From assembly GCA_945872165.1 (NCBI GenBank), contig CAMBYS010000005.1:1-33736 (forward strand): a stretch of DNA of 33,736 nt, in the 5' to 3' direction. The DNA is from an uncultured Clostridia bacterium. GTDB lineage: Bacteria > Bacillota > Clostridia > Oscillospirales > Butyricicoccaceae. Positions 8,796-17,939 of the stretch are shown here, in pieces. How positions within the stretch are numbered: position 1 is the stretch's first letter; each line of letters starts with the position of its first letter. The translations under genes and the position numbers were made by a program. The notes below the pieces were generated by a model. The model worked only from the letters and a program-made list of their open reading frames with translations. It was not told the DNA's origin and did not search any database.

Positions 8796-10172
8796 ATGAT
8801 AAGTTCAGAGAAGATGAGATTTGCCGTCACGACAGCAGCAGCTGCCGCAGTTGTTACCACCGGTGCGTTTGCTGCAAACGTAACATCTACAACCAATGTG
8901 AATGTACGTTCCGGTCCGGGAAATTCTTATTCTGTTCTGACTGTTATGAAGTCGGGAACCACCACTTCCAGTCTGGGTACTTCCGGCAACTGGACCAAGG
9001 TAACGGTAAACGGTAAGACCGGCTATGTATACAGCAAGTATCTGTCCGGTACCGGCAACACCACTTCGGTTCAGCCGTCTACCCCCACCACCAGCACCTC
9101 CAAGACCGTATATATCACTGCATCTGCACTGAATGTACGTTCCGGTGCAGGTACTTCCTATAATGTCATCGGTACCCTGACCAAGGGTAAGTCTGCAAGT
9201 GTTGTGGGCACCTCCGGCAACTGGTACAAGATCAAGTATGGCAGCGGTTATGGCTATATCAGCTCATCTTACACCAGCACAAATGCTCCGTCCAACAGCA
9301 CTTCCAACACCCCTCCGACCACTTCCACTTCCAACGCGAAGACATATTACTGCACCACCGCAGGCCTGAATGTTCGTTCCGGCCCGGGTACATCCTATGC
9401 TTCCAAGGGTTCTCTTTCTCTTGGTCAGGCGGTTTCCGTTGTTGATTCCTCCAGCTACTGGCATAAGATCAAGTTCGGCAGTGGTTACGGCTATGTTGGT
9501 TCCAAGTATCTGTCTGCTTCCAAGCCGTCTGATTCCACCAGCACTCCCTCCAATCCGTCCTCTGTAACACCAACTACCAAGACGGTATATACCACCTGTT
9601 CCCTGAATGTTCGTTCCGGTGCAGGCACATCTTACAGTGTTATCGGCGTTCTGGCTTCCGGCAAGTCCGCAAGTGTTGTAGGCACCTCCGGCAGCTGGTA
9701 CAAGATCAAGTACGGCAGCGGTTATGGCTACATCGGCAGCGCATATACCACTTCTACTGCTCCGTCTTCCAATTCTACTCCGTCTACACCGAATACCCCG
9801 AGTTCCAATTCCAGCATTGTTTCCTATGCTAAGACCTTCCTGGGTCGTCCGTATGTTTACGGCGCTGCTGGTCCGAGATCCTTCGACTGCTCCGGCTTTA
9901 CACAGTATGTATACGCTCACTTTGGCAAGTCGATTCCGCGCAGCTCTGCTGCTCAGTACGCTAGTTGCTCCAAGATTTCCAAGTCCAGCCTGCGTGCCGG
10001 TGATCTGGTATTCTTCTCGAATTCCTCTTCCGGCGGTTCTGTTGGTCATGTAGCAATTTACATGGGCAACGGTCAGATCATCCATGCAGCTAACTCCAGA
10101 CGCGGCGTCTGCACGGACAGCCTGAACAGCTCCTACTACACTTCCCATTACATCGGTGCTGGTCGCTACTAA
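8796..10172 (+). CDS. Secreted peptidoglycan endopeptidase: four SH3b repeats plus NlpC/P60
   Basis: Signal peptide; four LNVRSG(A/P)GTSY... SH3b repeats; C-terminal FDCSGFTQYVY, GHVAIYMGNG and IIHA catalytic motifs. Confidence 0.95.
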   Translation: MISSEKMRFAVTTAAAAAVVTTGAFAANVTSTTNVNVRSGPGNSYSVLTVMKSGTTTSSLGTSGNWTKVTVNGKTGYVYSKYLSGTGNTTSVQPSTPTTSTSKTVYITASALNVRSGAGTSYNVIGTLTKGKSASVVGTSGNWYKIKYGSGYGYISSSYTSTNAPSNSTSNTPPTTSTSNAKTYYCTTAGLNVRSGPGTSYASKGSLSLGQAVSVVDSSSYWHKIKFGSGYGYVGSKYLSASKPSDSTSTPSNPSSVTPTTKTVYTTCSLNVRSGAGTSYSVIGVLASGKSASVVGTSGSWYKIKYGSGYGYIGSAYTTSTAPSSNSTPSTPNTPSSNSSIVSYAKTFLGRPYVYGAAGPRSFDCSGFTQYVYAHFGKSIPRSSAAQYASCSKISKSSLRAGDLVFFSNSSSGGSVGHVAIYMGNGQIIHAANSRRGVCTDSLNSSYYTSHYIGAGRY

Positions 10173-10191
10173 TTGATTTACATATGAAAAT

Positions 10192-10221
10192 AACCCGGCT
10201 GATTTACAGCCGGGTTTTCTT
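10192..10221 (+). terminator. Terminator, probably bidirectional (convergent genes)
   Basis: AACCCGGCT-GATTTAC-AGCCGGGTT followed by T-rich tract. Confidence 0.85.
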
Positions 10222-10836
10222 TTATGTTCCGCTGACCACCAGCGTATTATCCTTTATCGTCACGGAATCAACCACAGCGACCTGCTTCTGCACCTCCCGC
10301 TGAAAGCCTTTTTCCATTTGATCGTAAAAATCCTCAGGAAGCATGGAATCCGGAATCTCAAGGGAACCGATTGAAATTCCAATCGGGTTAATTCCTACGC
10401 TTTTGTCTGCCTCAGCCTGCATGCGAAGCTTCAACTCTGCTGGCAATGTGTCCGGGAACATTTGCAGCACTGCCTGATATGCTTCAGACATACTGCTGTC
10501 CTGTGCCTCCAGCAGTTTTGCAATATCAGCCTTTTGCATATTGCCTGTCACACAGATTTCTCCTGCTTCGGTAATCTCCACAGTCAGATCACTTACCGGC
10601 AGCTCATCCCCCAAGGTTTCCTGTACGATAGCAGAGACCAGGTCTTCCCCGATCACCATTTCCCGGGATTCCTGTTCCGGTTCCGCTGCAGGTCCTTCTG
10701 TGTGTTCCTGCAGCTGCAAACCCGGTTCATGCTCCGGCAGCGAGGCAGTCCAGATTTTTCGTCCGGCAAAGGCCACTGCCACAAGAATCACAATTGCTGC
10801 AAGGATAATCCATCGCCTTTTTGGCATTCCACCCAT
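10222..10836 (-). CDS. Membrane-anchored protein of unknown function
   Basis: N-terminal TM (RRWIILAAIVILVAVAFAG), acidic linker, soluble domain; start codon uncertain. Confidence 0.7.
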   Translation of the reverse strand: MGGMPKRRWIILAAIVILVAVAFAGRKIWTASLPEHEPGLQLQEHTEGPAAEPEQESREMVIGEDLVSAIVQETLGDELPVSDLTVEITEAGEICVTGNMQKADIAKLLEAQDSSMSEAYQAVLQMFPDTLPAELKLRMQAEADKSVGINPIGISIGSLEIPDSMLPEDFYDQMEKGFQREVQKQVAVVDSVTIKDNTLVVSGT

Positions 10837-10906
10837 ACTGTAACCACTCCATTCCATGTGCTAAGCGTATGTGCTTGTATGCAAAATTATACCTGTTTCC
10901 CTGTAG

Positions 10907-10943
10907 AAAAAAACCACTGAAAGCAGCTGTGCCTCCAGTGGTT
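10907..10943 (-). terminator. Terminator of the nfeD-SPFH unit
   Basis: AACCACTG/CAGTGGTT stem with T-run on the minus strand. Confidence 0.65.
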
Positions 10944-10984
10944 TTGTTCATCAAGCAATATTTTTTACAAAGCAGCGGCAAGCA

Positions 10985-11878
10985 TCATGCTTCCGGCGTG
11001 TCAGACTGCCAGACTTCCTTCAAAGAGGTTGCCAGGCCAGCCATGCCCTGAATTTCCGACGGAATGATAATCTTGGTTGCCTTTCCGTCTGCTGCCTTGG
11101 TAAACGCCTCCAGCGCTTTCAGACGGAGCACCTTGTCATTGGGTGCTGCTTCATTCAGCAGAACCAGAGAGTCTGCCAGAGCCTTCTGTACGGTCATCAG
11201 CGCTTCTGCCTGACCCTGTGCTTCCTTGATCTGTGCTTCACGCTTTGCGTCTGCACGCAGTACCATAGATTCCTTTTCGCCCTGTGCCACCAGAATCGCG
11301 GACTGCTTCTGGCCTTCTGCTACCAGAATTGCTTCACGGCGTTCGCGTTCTGCCTTCATCTGCTTTTCCATGGATTCCTGGATTGCCTTCGGCGGAATGA
11401 TGTTCTTCAGCTCCACACGATTGACCTTGATGCCCCATGCATCGGTTGCTTCATCCAGAATGGTGCGCATCTTGGAATTGATGACATCACGGGAAGTCAG
11501 GGTTTCATCCAGTTCCAGATCACCGATAATGTTTCTCAGCGTGGTTGCTGTCAGGTTTTCAATGGCAGCCATTGGATTTTCCACACCATAGGTGAACAGC
11601 TTCGGGTCTGTAATCTGGAAATATACAACCGTATCAATCTGCATGGTAACATTATCCTTGGTAATAACCGGCTGGGGTTCAAAATCAACAACCTGTTCCT
11701 TCAGAGTTACCTTGCGCGCGATCTTTTCAATCAGCGGAATTTTAAAATGCAGGCCAGTCTGCCAGGTTCCCTGATAGGAGCCCAGGCGTTCAATGGTATA
11801 TGCTTTTGCCTGCGGTACAATCTTGATATTGGAAACCAGAATAATCACAACAATCAGTACCAAAATCAAAAAAATCAT
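10985..11878 (-). CDS. SPFH/Band 7 family protein (stomatin/QmcA-like)
   Basis: N-terminal TM, KAYTIERLGSYQGTWQTGLHFKIPLIEKIARKVTLKEQVVDF, coiled-coil C-terminus. Confidence 0.92.
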   Translation of the reverse strand: MIFLILVLIVVIILVSNIKIVPQAKAYTIERLGSYQGTWQTGLHFKIPLIEKIARKVTLKEQVVDFEPQPVITKDNVTMQIDTVVYFQITDPKLFTYGVENPMAAIENLTATTLRNIIGDLELDETLTSRDVINSKMRTILDEATDAWGIKVNRVELKNIIPPKAIQESMEKQMKAERERREAILVAEGQKQSAILVAQGEKESMVLRADAKREAQIKEAQGQAEALMTVQKALADSLVLLNEAAPNDKVLRLKALEAFTKAADGKATKIIIPSEIQGMAGLATSLKEVWQSDTPEA

Positions 11879-11890
11879 TCTTATACCTCC

Positions 11891-12346
11891 TCAACGGTTC
11901 ACTTCACAACGTTCCACGATTGCCTTTACGCCGGAAATCTGCCGGACGACCACCGTTTCACCTTCTGAAATGATTTCATCATTCTGTACAGCTCTGGCTG
12001 TCCACACCTGCCCCATCAGTCGAATCTGTCCCGTGCCATTCCGATCATCTATGGTCTGAATGACAACAGCAGTCTGACCAAGGATACGGTCCGCATTGGT
12101 GCGGTCCTGCCGCGGACGTAAAAGATTGCGTGTCACCGGTCGAAGGAGAATCAGCAAAACAATCGAAAGCACAAGGCAAACGCTGATCTGAACCAATTCA
12201 CCAAAGCCCAATGCCGCTGCAATCATTGCACCAACAGAACCCACTGCAAACCAGATTGTCAGCAGTTGTGTTGTGCCTGCTTCAATCACCAGACAGGCAA
12301 TCAGCACAATCAACCAGAAATATACAGGGGGAATCAGAGCAATCAT
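11891..12346 (-). CDS. NfeD family membrane protein
   Basis: N-terminal TMs and C-terminal OB-fold-like GQTAVVIQTIDDRNGTGQIRLMGQVWTARA; directly upstream of the SPFH gene. Confidence 0.88.
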   Translation of the reverse strand: MIALIPPVYFWLIVLIACLVIEAGTTQLLTIWFAVGSVGAMIAAALGFGELVQISVCLVLSIVLLILLRPVTRNLLRPRQDRTNADRILGQTAVVIQTIDDRNGTGQIRLMGQVWTARAVQNDEIISEGETVVVRQISGVKAIVERCEVNR

Positions 12347-12406
12347 AACATTTCCTCCCTTCCCGTTAACTATATCATAATAATACAATAATGTATATGG
12401 AGCAGA

Positions 12407-12439
12407 TGTAAATTTTTATAAATGTAACGAAACTGTAAT
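12407..12439. promoter_or_regulatory. WalR-like direct repeat upstream of nfeD-SPFH
   Basis: TGTAAC-GAAAC-TGTAAT at 12423-12439 fits TGTWAH-N5-TGTWAH; extra TGTAAA at 12407; 77 bp from the nfeD start. Confidence 0.4.
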
Positions 12440-13263
12440 CACTGGGGCAGGTTTTCCTGTCCCCATTTCCGGTCAAGCAAATACCGCCTGCGATACTTCA
12501 GCATAGCATAATCAGAAATGCGTTTGAGGACAGTGATATTGGTTGCGCCGCCGACGGCACCCACAATTGGCTGGCTTTGGAGGAATTTTGCATACAGCAT
12601 ATCATCTGACAAAGCTTTTGCGGTTTTTCGGATCTGTGCGTCCAATTCTCCTGTCAGCTGTGCCAGTTCCTCCGGCTCCCGCTGCTTGGCTCCGCACAGG
12701 CTCCGGCACATGGTATTCATATTCTCATCCCGTTCCTCCATTTCCTCCCCGCTGTACAGTGCGGTTTCAATGACCTTCAGCTGGAAAAACCGTTCTTCCA
12801 TCCGGTCATAATCATAGCCAAAAGAAAGGGAAATTTCATACAGATTTCGCAGGATGACACTGACAAACAATGGAATATCCGGCAGTCCTACACCCAGCAG
12901 TCCCAATCCGATTCCTTCTGCAGAGGAAAGCAACAGGTTTTTAGCTGCATAGCTGCCTGCCTTTTTCCGAAAGGCACGGACATTCCGTTTATCCTCCCGA
13001 ATGCTTGCCGCATATTCCCTGACCTTATATTCCGCCTGCCGTTTTTCCTTATCATAGGTTTTTTCAATCACAGCAATGCCCTTTTCAAAGATCAGCTGAA
13101 ACGCTTTGACAAAGGCAGTATCCAGTTTATCCTGCATGCCCTTGGGGACAATTTTCTGCAGCTTTGCCAGTACGCTTTCATGTGCCACACAGTGCTTATA
13201 CCGATATTTTTCCTCTTTTCGGGTCAAATCCTTCCATTCTTTATCCCATAAATTTTTCTTCAT
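12439..13263 (-). CDS. EcsC family protein
   Basis: AEGIGLGLLGVGLPDIPLFVSVILRNLYEISLSFGYD and surrounding EcsC-like architecture. Confidence 0.85.
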   Translation of the reverse strand: MKKNLWDKEWKDLTRKEEKYRYKHCVAHESVLAKLQKIVPKGMQDKLDTAFVKAFQLIFEKGIAVIEKTYDKEKRQAEYKVREYAASIREDKRNVRAFRKKAGSYAAKNLLLSSAEGIGLGLLGVGLPDIPLFVSVILRNLYEISLSFGYDYDRMEERFFQLKVIETALYSGEEMEERDENMNTMCRSLCGAKQREPEELAQLTGELDAQIRKTAKALSDDMLYAKFLQSQPIVGAVGGATNITVLKRISDYAMLKYRRRYLLDRKWGQENLPQ

Positions 13264-13362
13264 GGCAGTCACTCCATTCATATAGATTAGAAGCAGGATT
13301 GTTTTTTATTATGGCAGCATAGATGCAGGCTATATCATGGCTTCGTTTATTATAGCACACAA

Positions 13363-13424
13363 AAAGCCTGACGGAAATGATATATATCCGGGATTCCGGG
13401 TACATATCAAAACCATCAGGCTTT
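13363..13424 (-). terminator. Long-stem terminator after the TetR gene
   Basis: AAAAGCCTGA/TCAGGCTTTT arms around a structured loop. Confidence 0.65.
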
Positions 13425-13428
13425 TACT

Positions 13429-14028
13429 CTATTCTTCGGTTTCCAGCTGTGCAAGAATCATATTGCGGCAGGAATCAAAATAGGCATCCAGTTGGAAAGC
13501 ATCCTGATCCACAAGGTACTGCAGGGTTGCCCCTTCCATCATGGAAACCATCAGCGCTGCCAGAAAATCTCTGCGTTCATGGGATACATGCGGGGCATAC
13601 CGGGCAATCACACGGGCAATTTCCTCGCGCCAGCCACGGAACGATGCGCTGAACAGGAATTTTACTTCGGAATCCAGTCGGGTCATCGCCCAGAAATCCA
13701 GTTCCGCATAATCATACTGTGTCTCATGCAGGATAAATTGCTTTTTCTGTGCAAAGAAAATATCCAGCTGTTTTTCCAGCGTATGCTCTGCATTTTTCCG
13801 CAGTTCCCCCCGGATGTTATGACACCGGTTATAGGTACGCTGCAATACAGCAAACAACAGATCACGCTTGGATTTGAAATAGTAATGAATATTGGACTGG
13901 AACAATCCGGCACGTTCCGCCACCAGACTGATTCGTGTTCCACTGATGGAGTGGGTACGAATTACATCCAGTGCAGCTTCCAGAATACGATCTTCTGTGG
14001 ATGCTGCCTTTTCACTCTGGAGCTTCAT
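13429..14028 (-). CDS. TetR/AcrR family transcriptional regulator
   Basis: N-terminal HTH: RILEAALDVIRTHSISGTRISLVAERAGLFQSNIHYYFKSKRDLL. Confidence 0.92.
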   Translation of the reverse strand: MKLQSEKAASTEDRILEAALDVIRTHSISGTRISLVAERAGLFQSNIHYYFKSKRDLLFAVLQRTYNRCHNIRGELRKNAEHTLEKQLDIFFAQKKQFILHETQYDYAELDFWAMTRLDSEVKFLFSASFRGWREEIARVIARYAPHVSHERRDFLAALMVSMMEGATLQYLVDQDAFQLDAYFDSCRNMILAQLETEE

Positions 14029-14031
14029 ATA

Positions 14032-15705
14032 TCACCTGTTCATCATAATGGTATCGGTACTCAGTACCGGTGGACGAATGCCACCGGAAATCTGTGCATT
14101 TTTCCGTGCAATACGAACGATATCATTGGAATGGTCACCGATACGCTCGAAATCATGCAATGCTTCTGCGAAGATAATGCCCGGTTCCGTACTGCACTGC
14201 TTGGCACGCAGACGCGCAATATGGTTGTTTTCCGACTGCCGGGTTTTTTCATCAATGGAATCCTCCATCCGGTGCAGCTGCAGTGCATCCTGCTCAGTCA
14301 AATCATGACACAGGAAACCACAGAACGCCCGGTCGAACATCAACAGATCGGTTTCATAAATATCCATCAGCTCATTGCGTGCTTCTTCTGAATACACCAG
14401 CTTGTTCTGGACACTTTTTTCGGTCTTTTCCAACAGATTGATTGCATGGTCACCAATGCGCTCCAGATCACCCAGCAGATGGAACATATTTGCCACCAGC
14501 TGCGGAATATGGGACGGAAGGCTGTGACCGCTGAAATCAACCAGATAATCGGTCATACCATGATTGAGGAAATTGATGACATTTTCCCGTTCACGGATTT
14601 CCTCTGCCCTGCTGATATCATTGTTAATCATACCTTCTGCTGCAAGAATATAGTTCTCACGGACCAGACCGGCCATACGTTCTGCTTCCTTATACAGCTG
14701 ACGCATGGTAACGCTTGGGGCATCAATCTGCTTCGCATCAATGTATGTAAACCGATATGCGTTTTCGTGTACCTTCTTGGGAATGAAACGATAGGAAATG
14801 CTCACCAACTGCTTGACAAACGGCAGGAGGATCAGTGCAGTGACCAGTTTGAAGGTGATGTGGAACATAGAGATCTGAACCACAGTGTTGGTGGTAAACC
14901 AGTCATAAACGTTCACAAATGGTGTCAGTATGCAGAGCGGTACAAAAAGAATGGCACCGATGACATTATAGGTACAATAAATGATTGCTGCACGCTTGGT
15001 ATTATTTTTTGCACCAATGGCAGACAGGAACGGTGTGACAGACGAACCTACGTTGATACCGCAGATCAGGAACGCCGCAAAATACATCGGCATCAATCCC
15101 TGCATCGCCAGTGCCTGCAGGACACCAACTGCTGCGGAAGAGCTCTGAATAACTGCGCACAGCAGGATGCCTACCATGACGCCAAGAATCGGATTGGTTG
15201 CGCTGGCAATAAACTGCTGGAATTCCGGAATATCCTTCAATCCGGACATGGATGAGCTCATGGTATGCAGTCCCTGGAACAGAATACCAAAACCAAGAAT
15301 GACCTGACCGATATACTTTTGCAGATTCTTTTTACAGAACATCTGCATCAGTGCACCGATAAAAATACAGACCGGAGCAAGCCAGGAGATATCCAGAGCA
15401 ATCAGAATACTGGTCATAGTGGTACCCACATTGGCACCAAGAATGACACCGGCAGCCTGAATCAAATCCATAATACCTGCATTCAGGAAGCCCATACACA
15501 TGACGGTAGTCGCTGAAGAGGACTGCACACAGGCAGTTACGAAAACGCCAAGCAGAAAACCCATAACCGGATTTCGTGTCAGCTTTTCCAACAGATTGTT
15601 TAGCTTTGGCCCGGCAGCAAGCTCCAGTCCGGCACCCATATATTTCATGCCAAACAGGAACAGGCCCAGACCGCCGCATAGCGACAGAATGTTATTTAGT
15701 CCCAT
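14032..15705 (-). CDS. Na/Pi cotransporter family protein with PhoU-like C-terminal domain
   Basis: Duplicated QSSSATT and QSSSA motifs, GANVGTT, C-terminal HDFERIGDHSNDI. Confidence 0.93.
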   Translation of the reverse strand: MGLNNILSLCGGLGLFLFGMKYMGAGLELAAGPKLNNLLEKLTRNPVMGFLLGVFVTACVQSSSATTVMCMGFLNAGIMDLIQAAGVILGANVGTTMTSILIALDISWLAPVCIFIGALMQMFCKKNLQKYIGQVILGFGILFQGLHTMSSSMSGLKDIPEFQQFIASATNPILGVMVGILLCAVIQSSSAAVGVLQALAMQGLMPMYFAAFLICGINVGSSVTPFLSAIGAKNNTKRAAIIYCTYNVIGAILFVPLCILTPFVNVYDWFTTNTVVQISMFHITFKLVTALILLPFVKQLVSISYRFIPKKVHENAYRFTYIDAKQIDAPSVTMRQLYKEAERMAGLVRENYILAAEGMINNDISRAEEIRERENVINFLNHGMTDYLVDFSGHSLPSHIPQLVANMFHLLGDLERIGDHAINLLEKTEKSVQNKLVYSEEARNELMDIYETDLLMFDRAFCGFLCHDLTEQDALQLHRMEDSIDEKTRQSENNHIARLRAKQCSTEPGIIFAEALHDFERIGDHSNDIVRIARKNAQISGGIRPPVLSTDTIMMNR

Positions 15706-16009
15706 TATGTTCTCCTTAACATCAACTGTTCAGTTTCGCAATGATATGACATTGGAAAACTGTACGGACTCGGCGCACTTCATCTGCACCTGCATCAAAT
15801 ATTATAACACTTCCCCCCTTCGTTTGCACCAATTATTTTACATTTCTTTAAAAAAGCCGGCGAAATCTTTACGGACATTTGATGTAAATTTTACATAATG
15901 ATAAAATAGCCATAAAAAGGAGAACATATACTTTTTCCCGCTGTCCTATCACTGCAGTATATAATTGCTGTTATGCAAAGATTATCCCGAAAAATAACGG
16001 AATGTTTGT

Positions 16010-16207
16010 TCATAAAAGGTATGTTTCAAAATGATCTGCATCCGCCTGCAATGTATCCAGAAAACATTTCACATGGTATCCGTCTGTCGTGGCATGATGA
16101 CACGTCATGGACAGCGGCATGAGAATGCGTCCGTCCTGCTCATAGAATTTTCCCGCTTCTACAGATGGAAAATAATATGGCTTATTTTCGTAGGAGTGAA
16201 CAGAAAA
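16010..16207 (-). pseudogene. C-terminal remnant of a chloramphenicol acetyltransferase-like protein
   Basis: Minus-strand frame with no start: HSYENKPYYFPSVEAGKFYEQDGRILMPLSMTCHHATTDGYHVKCFLDTLQADADHFETYLL*, including the CAT signature HHATTDGYH; the N-terminal part is absent. Confidence 0.85.
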
Positions 16208-16248
16208 ATACCCCTATCGCCACAGCCTTCCGCTGTCTGCCATAGGGG
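16203..16248 (-). terminator. Terminator of the HD gene
   Basis: CCCCTAT...ATAGGGG stem with T-run on the minus strand. Confidence 0.7.
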
Positions 16249-16276
16249 ATTCTGTCCTGAATCACATGATACGATA

Positions 16277-16957
16277 TTACAATACCTTGCTGCCATTTGC
16301 TGTCAGCTTGAATTTTGCACCCAGCATTTCCGCTGCCCGTCTGCACATTACCATACGTCCAAGAAAGATTTCAAAGTATTCATACATGGTGCAGATATGC
16401 TCATCAATCTGAAGATTCAGTGCTACCGTGGATTTTTTTGCATTGATCTTTAAGTTTGCCTCTGTTACAGCAAAATTTACCCGGTCATGGATATCAAATG
16501 ATGCCTGTTCCTTTTCCCGTACACGATTTCGCCGCACATCGGTTTTATCCGCAATAATCAGTGCCGCAGAAATCGGATCCATCGCTCCTCCGGTGGATTC
16601 ATCGTGATGCCCAATGGCAGAAACCACCGTAATCCGATCCTCCAATGGCAGTTTCATTCCTTTCAGCAGCTCATTGGCAAGGATTGCACCATACTCCGCA
16701 TGATGGGTTCGATTGACAGCATTGCCAATATCATGCATAAAGCCCGCAATTCTGACCAGTTCAATGTCGTGTTCCGGATAGTCAAATTTCCGCAGAATTT
16801 CCGCTGCATGTTCTGCTACCAGCGTACAATGCGCCTGAGAATGGTCAGTAAATCCCATTACACCCAGATTTTCGTTTCCCTTGCGCAGAAATGCACGGAT
16901 CTCTTTGTTTTCCCTGACCTTCTGATACAATGTCACATCTTTTTTATTCGTCGCCAA
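16277..16957 (-). CDS. HD domain phosphohydrolase
   Basis: HSQAH..., GFMHDIGN, AIGHHDE: HD-domain metal-binding motifs. Confidence 0.88.
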   Translation of the reverse strand: MATNKKDVTLYQKVRENKEIRAFLRKGNENLGVMGFTDHSQAHCTLVAEHAAEILRKFDYPEHDIELVRIAGFMHDIGNAVNRTHHAEYGAILANELLKGMKLPLEDRITVVSAIGHHDESTGGAMDPISAALIIADKTDVRRNRVREKEQASFDIHDRVNFAVTEANLKINAKKSTVALNLQIDEHICTMYEYFEIFLGRMVMCRRAAEMLGAKFKLTANGSKVL

Positions 16958-17593
16958 AGCTGATACCTACCGCCTTTACCTCTCGGATCATAGAACTGTC
17001 CGGATCAACCTTTTTTAACTTGCCGGCTACCTTTTTTAATGGCACCGGCTCAATTCTGCCGTTTATTATGCCAACCATGTTGCCGTATTGCCCGTGCAAA
17101 ATTAAATCCGCAGCAGCGGAACCCAATCTCGTTGCCAGAACACGGTCGTATGGACAGGGTGAGCCACCCCGCTGCATATGTCCCGGCACGGTAATCCGCA
17201 CTTCTTTTCCGGTTTTCTTTAAAATCTCATCTGCAAGCTCATAGGAAACCGATGGATATTTGCTGTTTTTCTGTTTTTTCTCCCGTTCCTTTTTGCTGAG
17301 CGCTGCATCCTTTTGGGAAATTGCTCCCTCTGCGACGGCAAGAATGGTAAACCGTTTCCCTGCCTGATCCCGTTTTTCAATGGCCTGTACTATCCGCCTT
17401 CTGTTAGAATACCTGAAAACTCCTCAGGGGAAAGTTTTCGGTAATTCCCATAAATCAGCCCTTTATAACCATCCTCAAAGCCGTATATTTCTACCTCCCT
17501 GTTCTGTTCATACAACGCTTTTGCTACTCCGCGCATGGCAGGATTCAGTGCCTGACAGTCGCCTCCGCTGGTAAGCATTCCGATTCTCAACAT
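16944..17593 (-). pseudogene. 6-phosphofructokinase with internal deletion and in-frame stop
   Basis: N-terminal part MLRIGMLTSGGDCQALNPAMRGVAKALYEQ...SPEEFSGILTEGG* and, in another frame, C-terminal part IVQAIEKRDQAGKRFTILAVAEGA...EVRITVPGHMQRGGSPCPYDRVLATRLG...; the middle of the enzyme is missing. Confidence 0.88.
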
Positions 17594-17884
17594 AAACGGT
17601 CCTTCCTCTGCATTTCTGGTATTCAATCATCTGAAACCGATTGGCAGCCTGCCCAGCCAGACGACCTGCTGTATGATTTAATCTTTCCTGATTGCGTAAA
17701 ATCATTCATTCGTCCGGGATCTTGCTGTCATATGGTTGTGATTTCGATTGCATATGTATTATTACAGCAGTTTTCCCTCTGTTTTTCTACCATTGTCGTG
17801 TAAAATTATGTCATATCATGTAAAATATTCTCTAACCCAATTTCTGCTGTCTGCTGCCTGACAGAGGAAAGCCCGTATTGATGT

Positions 17885-17916
17885 CAAAAAAGGAACGGGG
17901 CAAAAGCCCCGTTCCT
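17885..17916 (-). terminator. Terminator of the Fe-ADH gene
   Basis: AGGAACGGGGC-TTTT-GCCCCGTTCCT followed by T-run on minus strand. Confidence 0.9.
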
Positions 17917-17939
17917 GCTCATCTTTCTATGACAGATGC

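Noticed and set aside
9264-10148. 294-aa minus-strand ORF over the NlpC/P60 gene
   Set aside because: Low-complexity mirror of the repetitive Ser/Thr/Gly-rich SH3b gene.
16031-16453. 140-aa plus-strand ORF
   Set aside because: Spans the terminator and is antisense to the CAT remnant and the HD gene 3' end; no supporting initiation signal.
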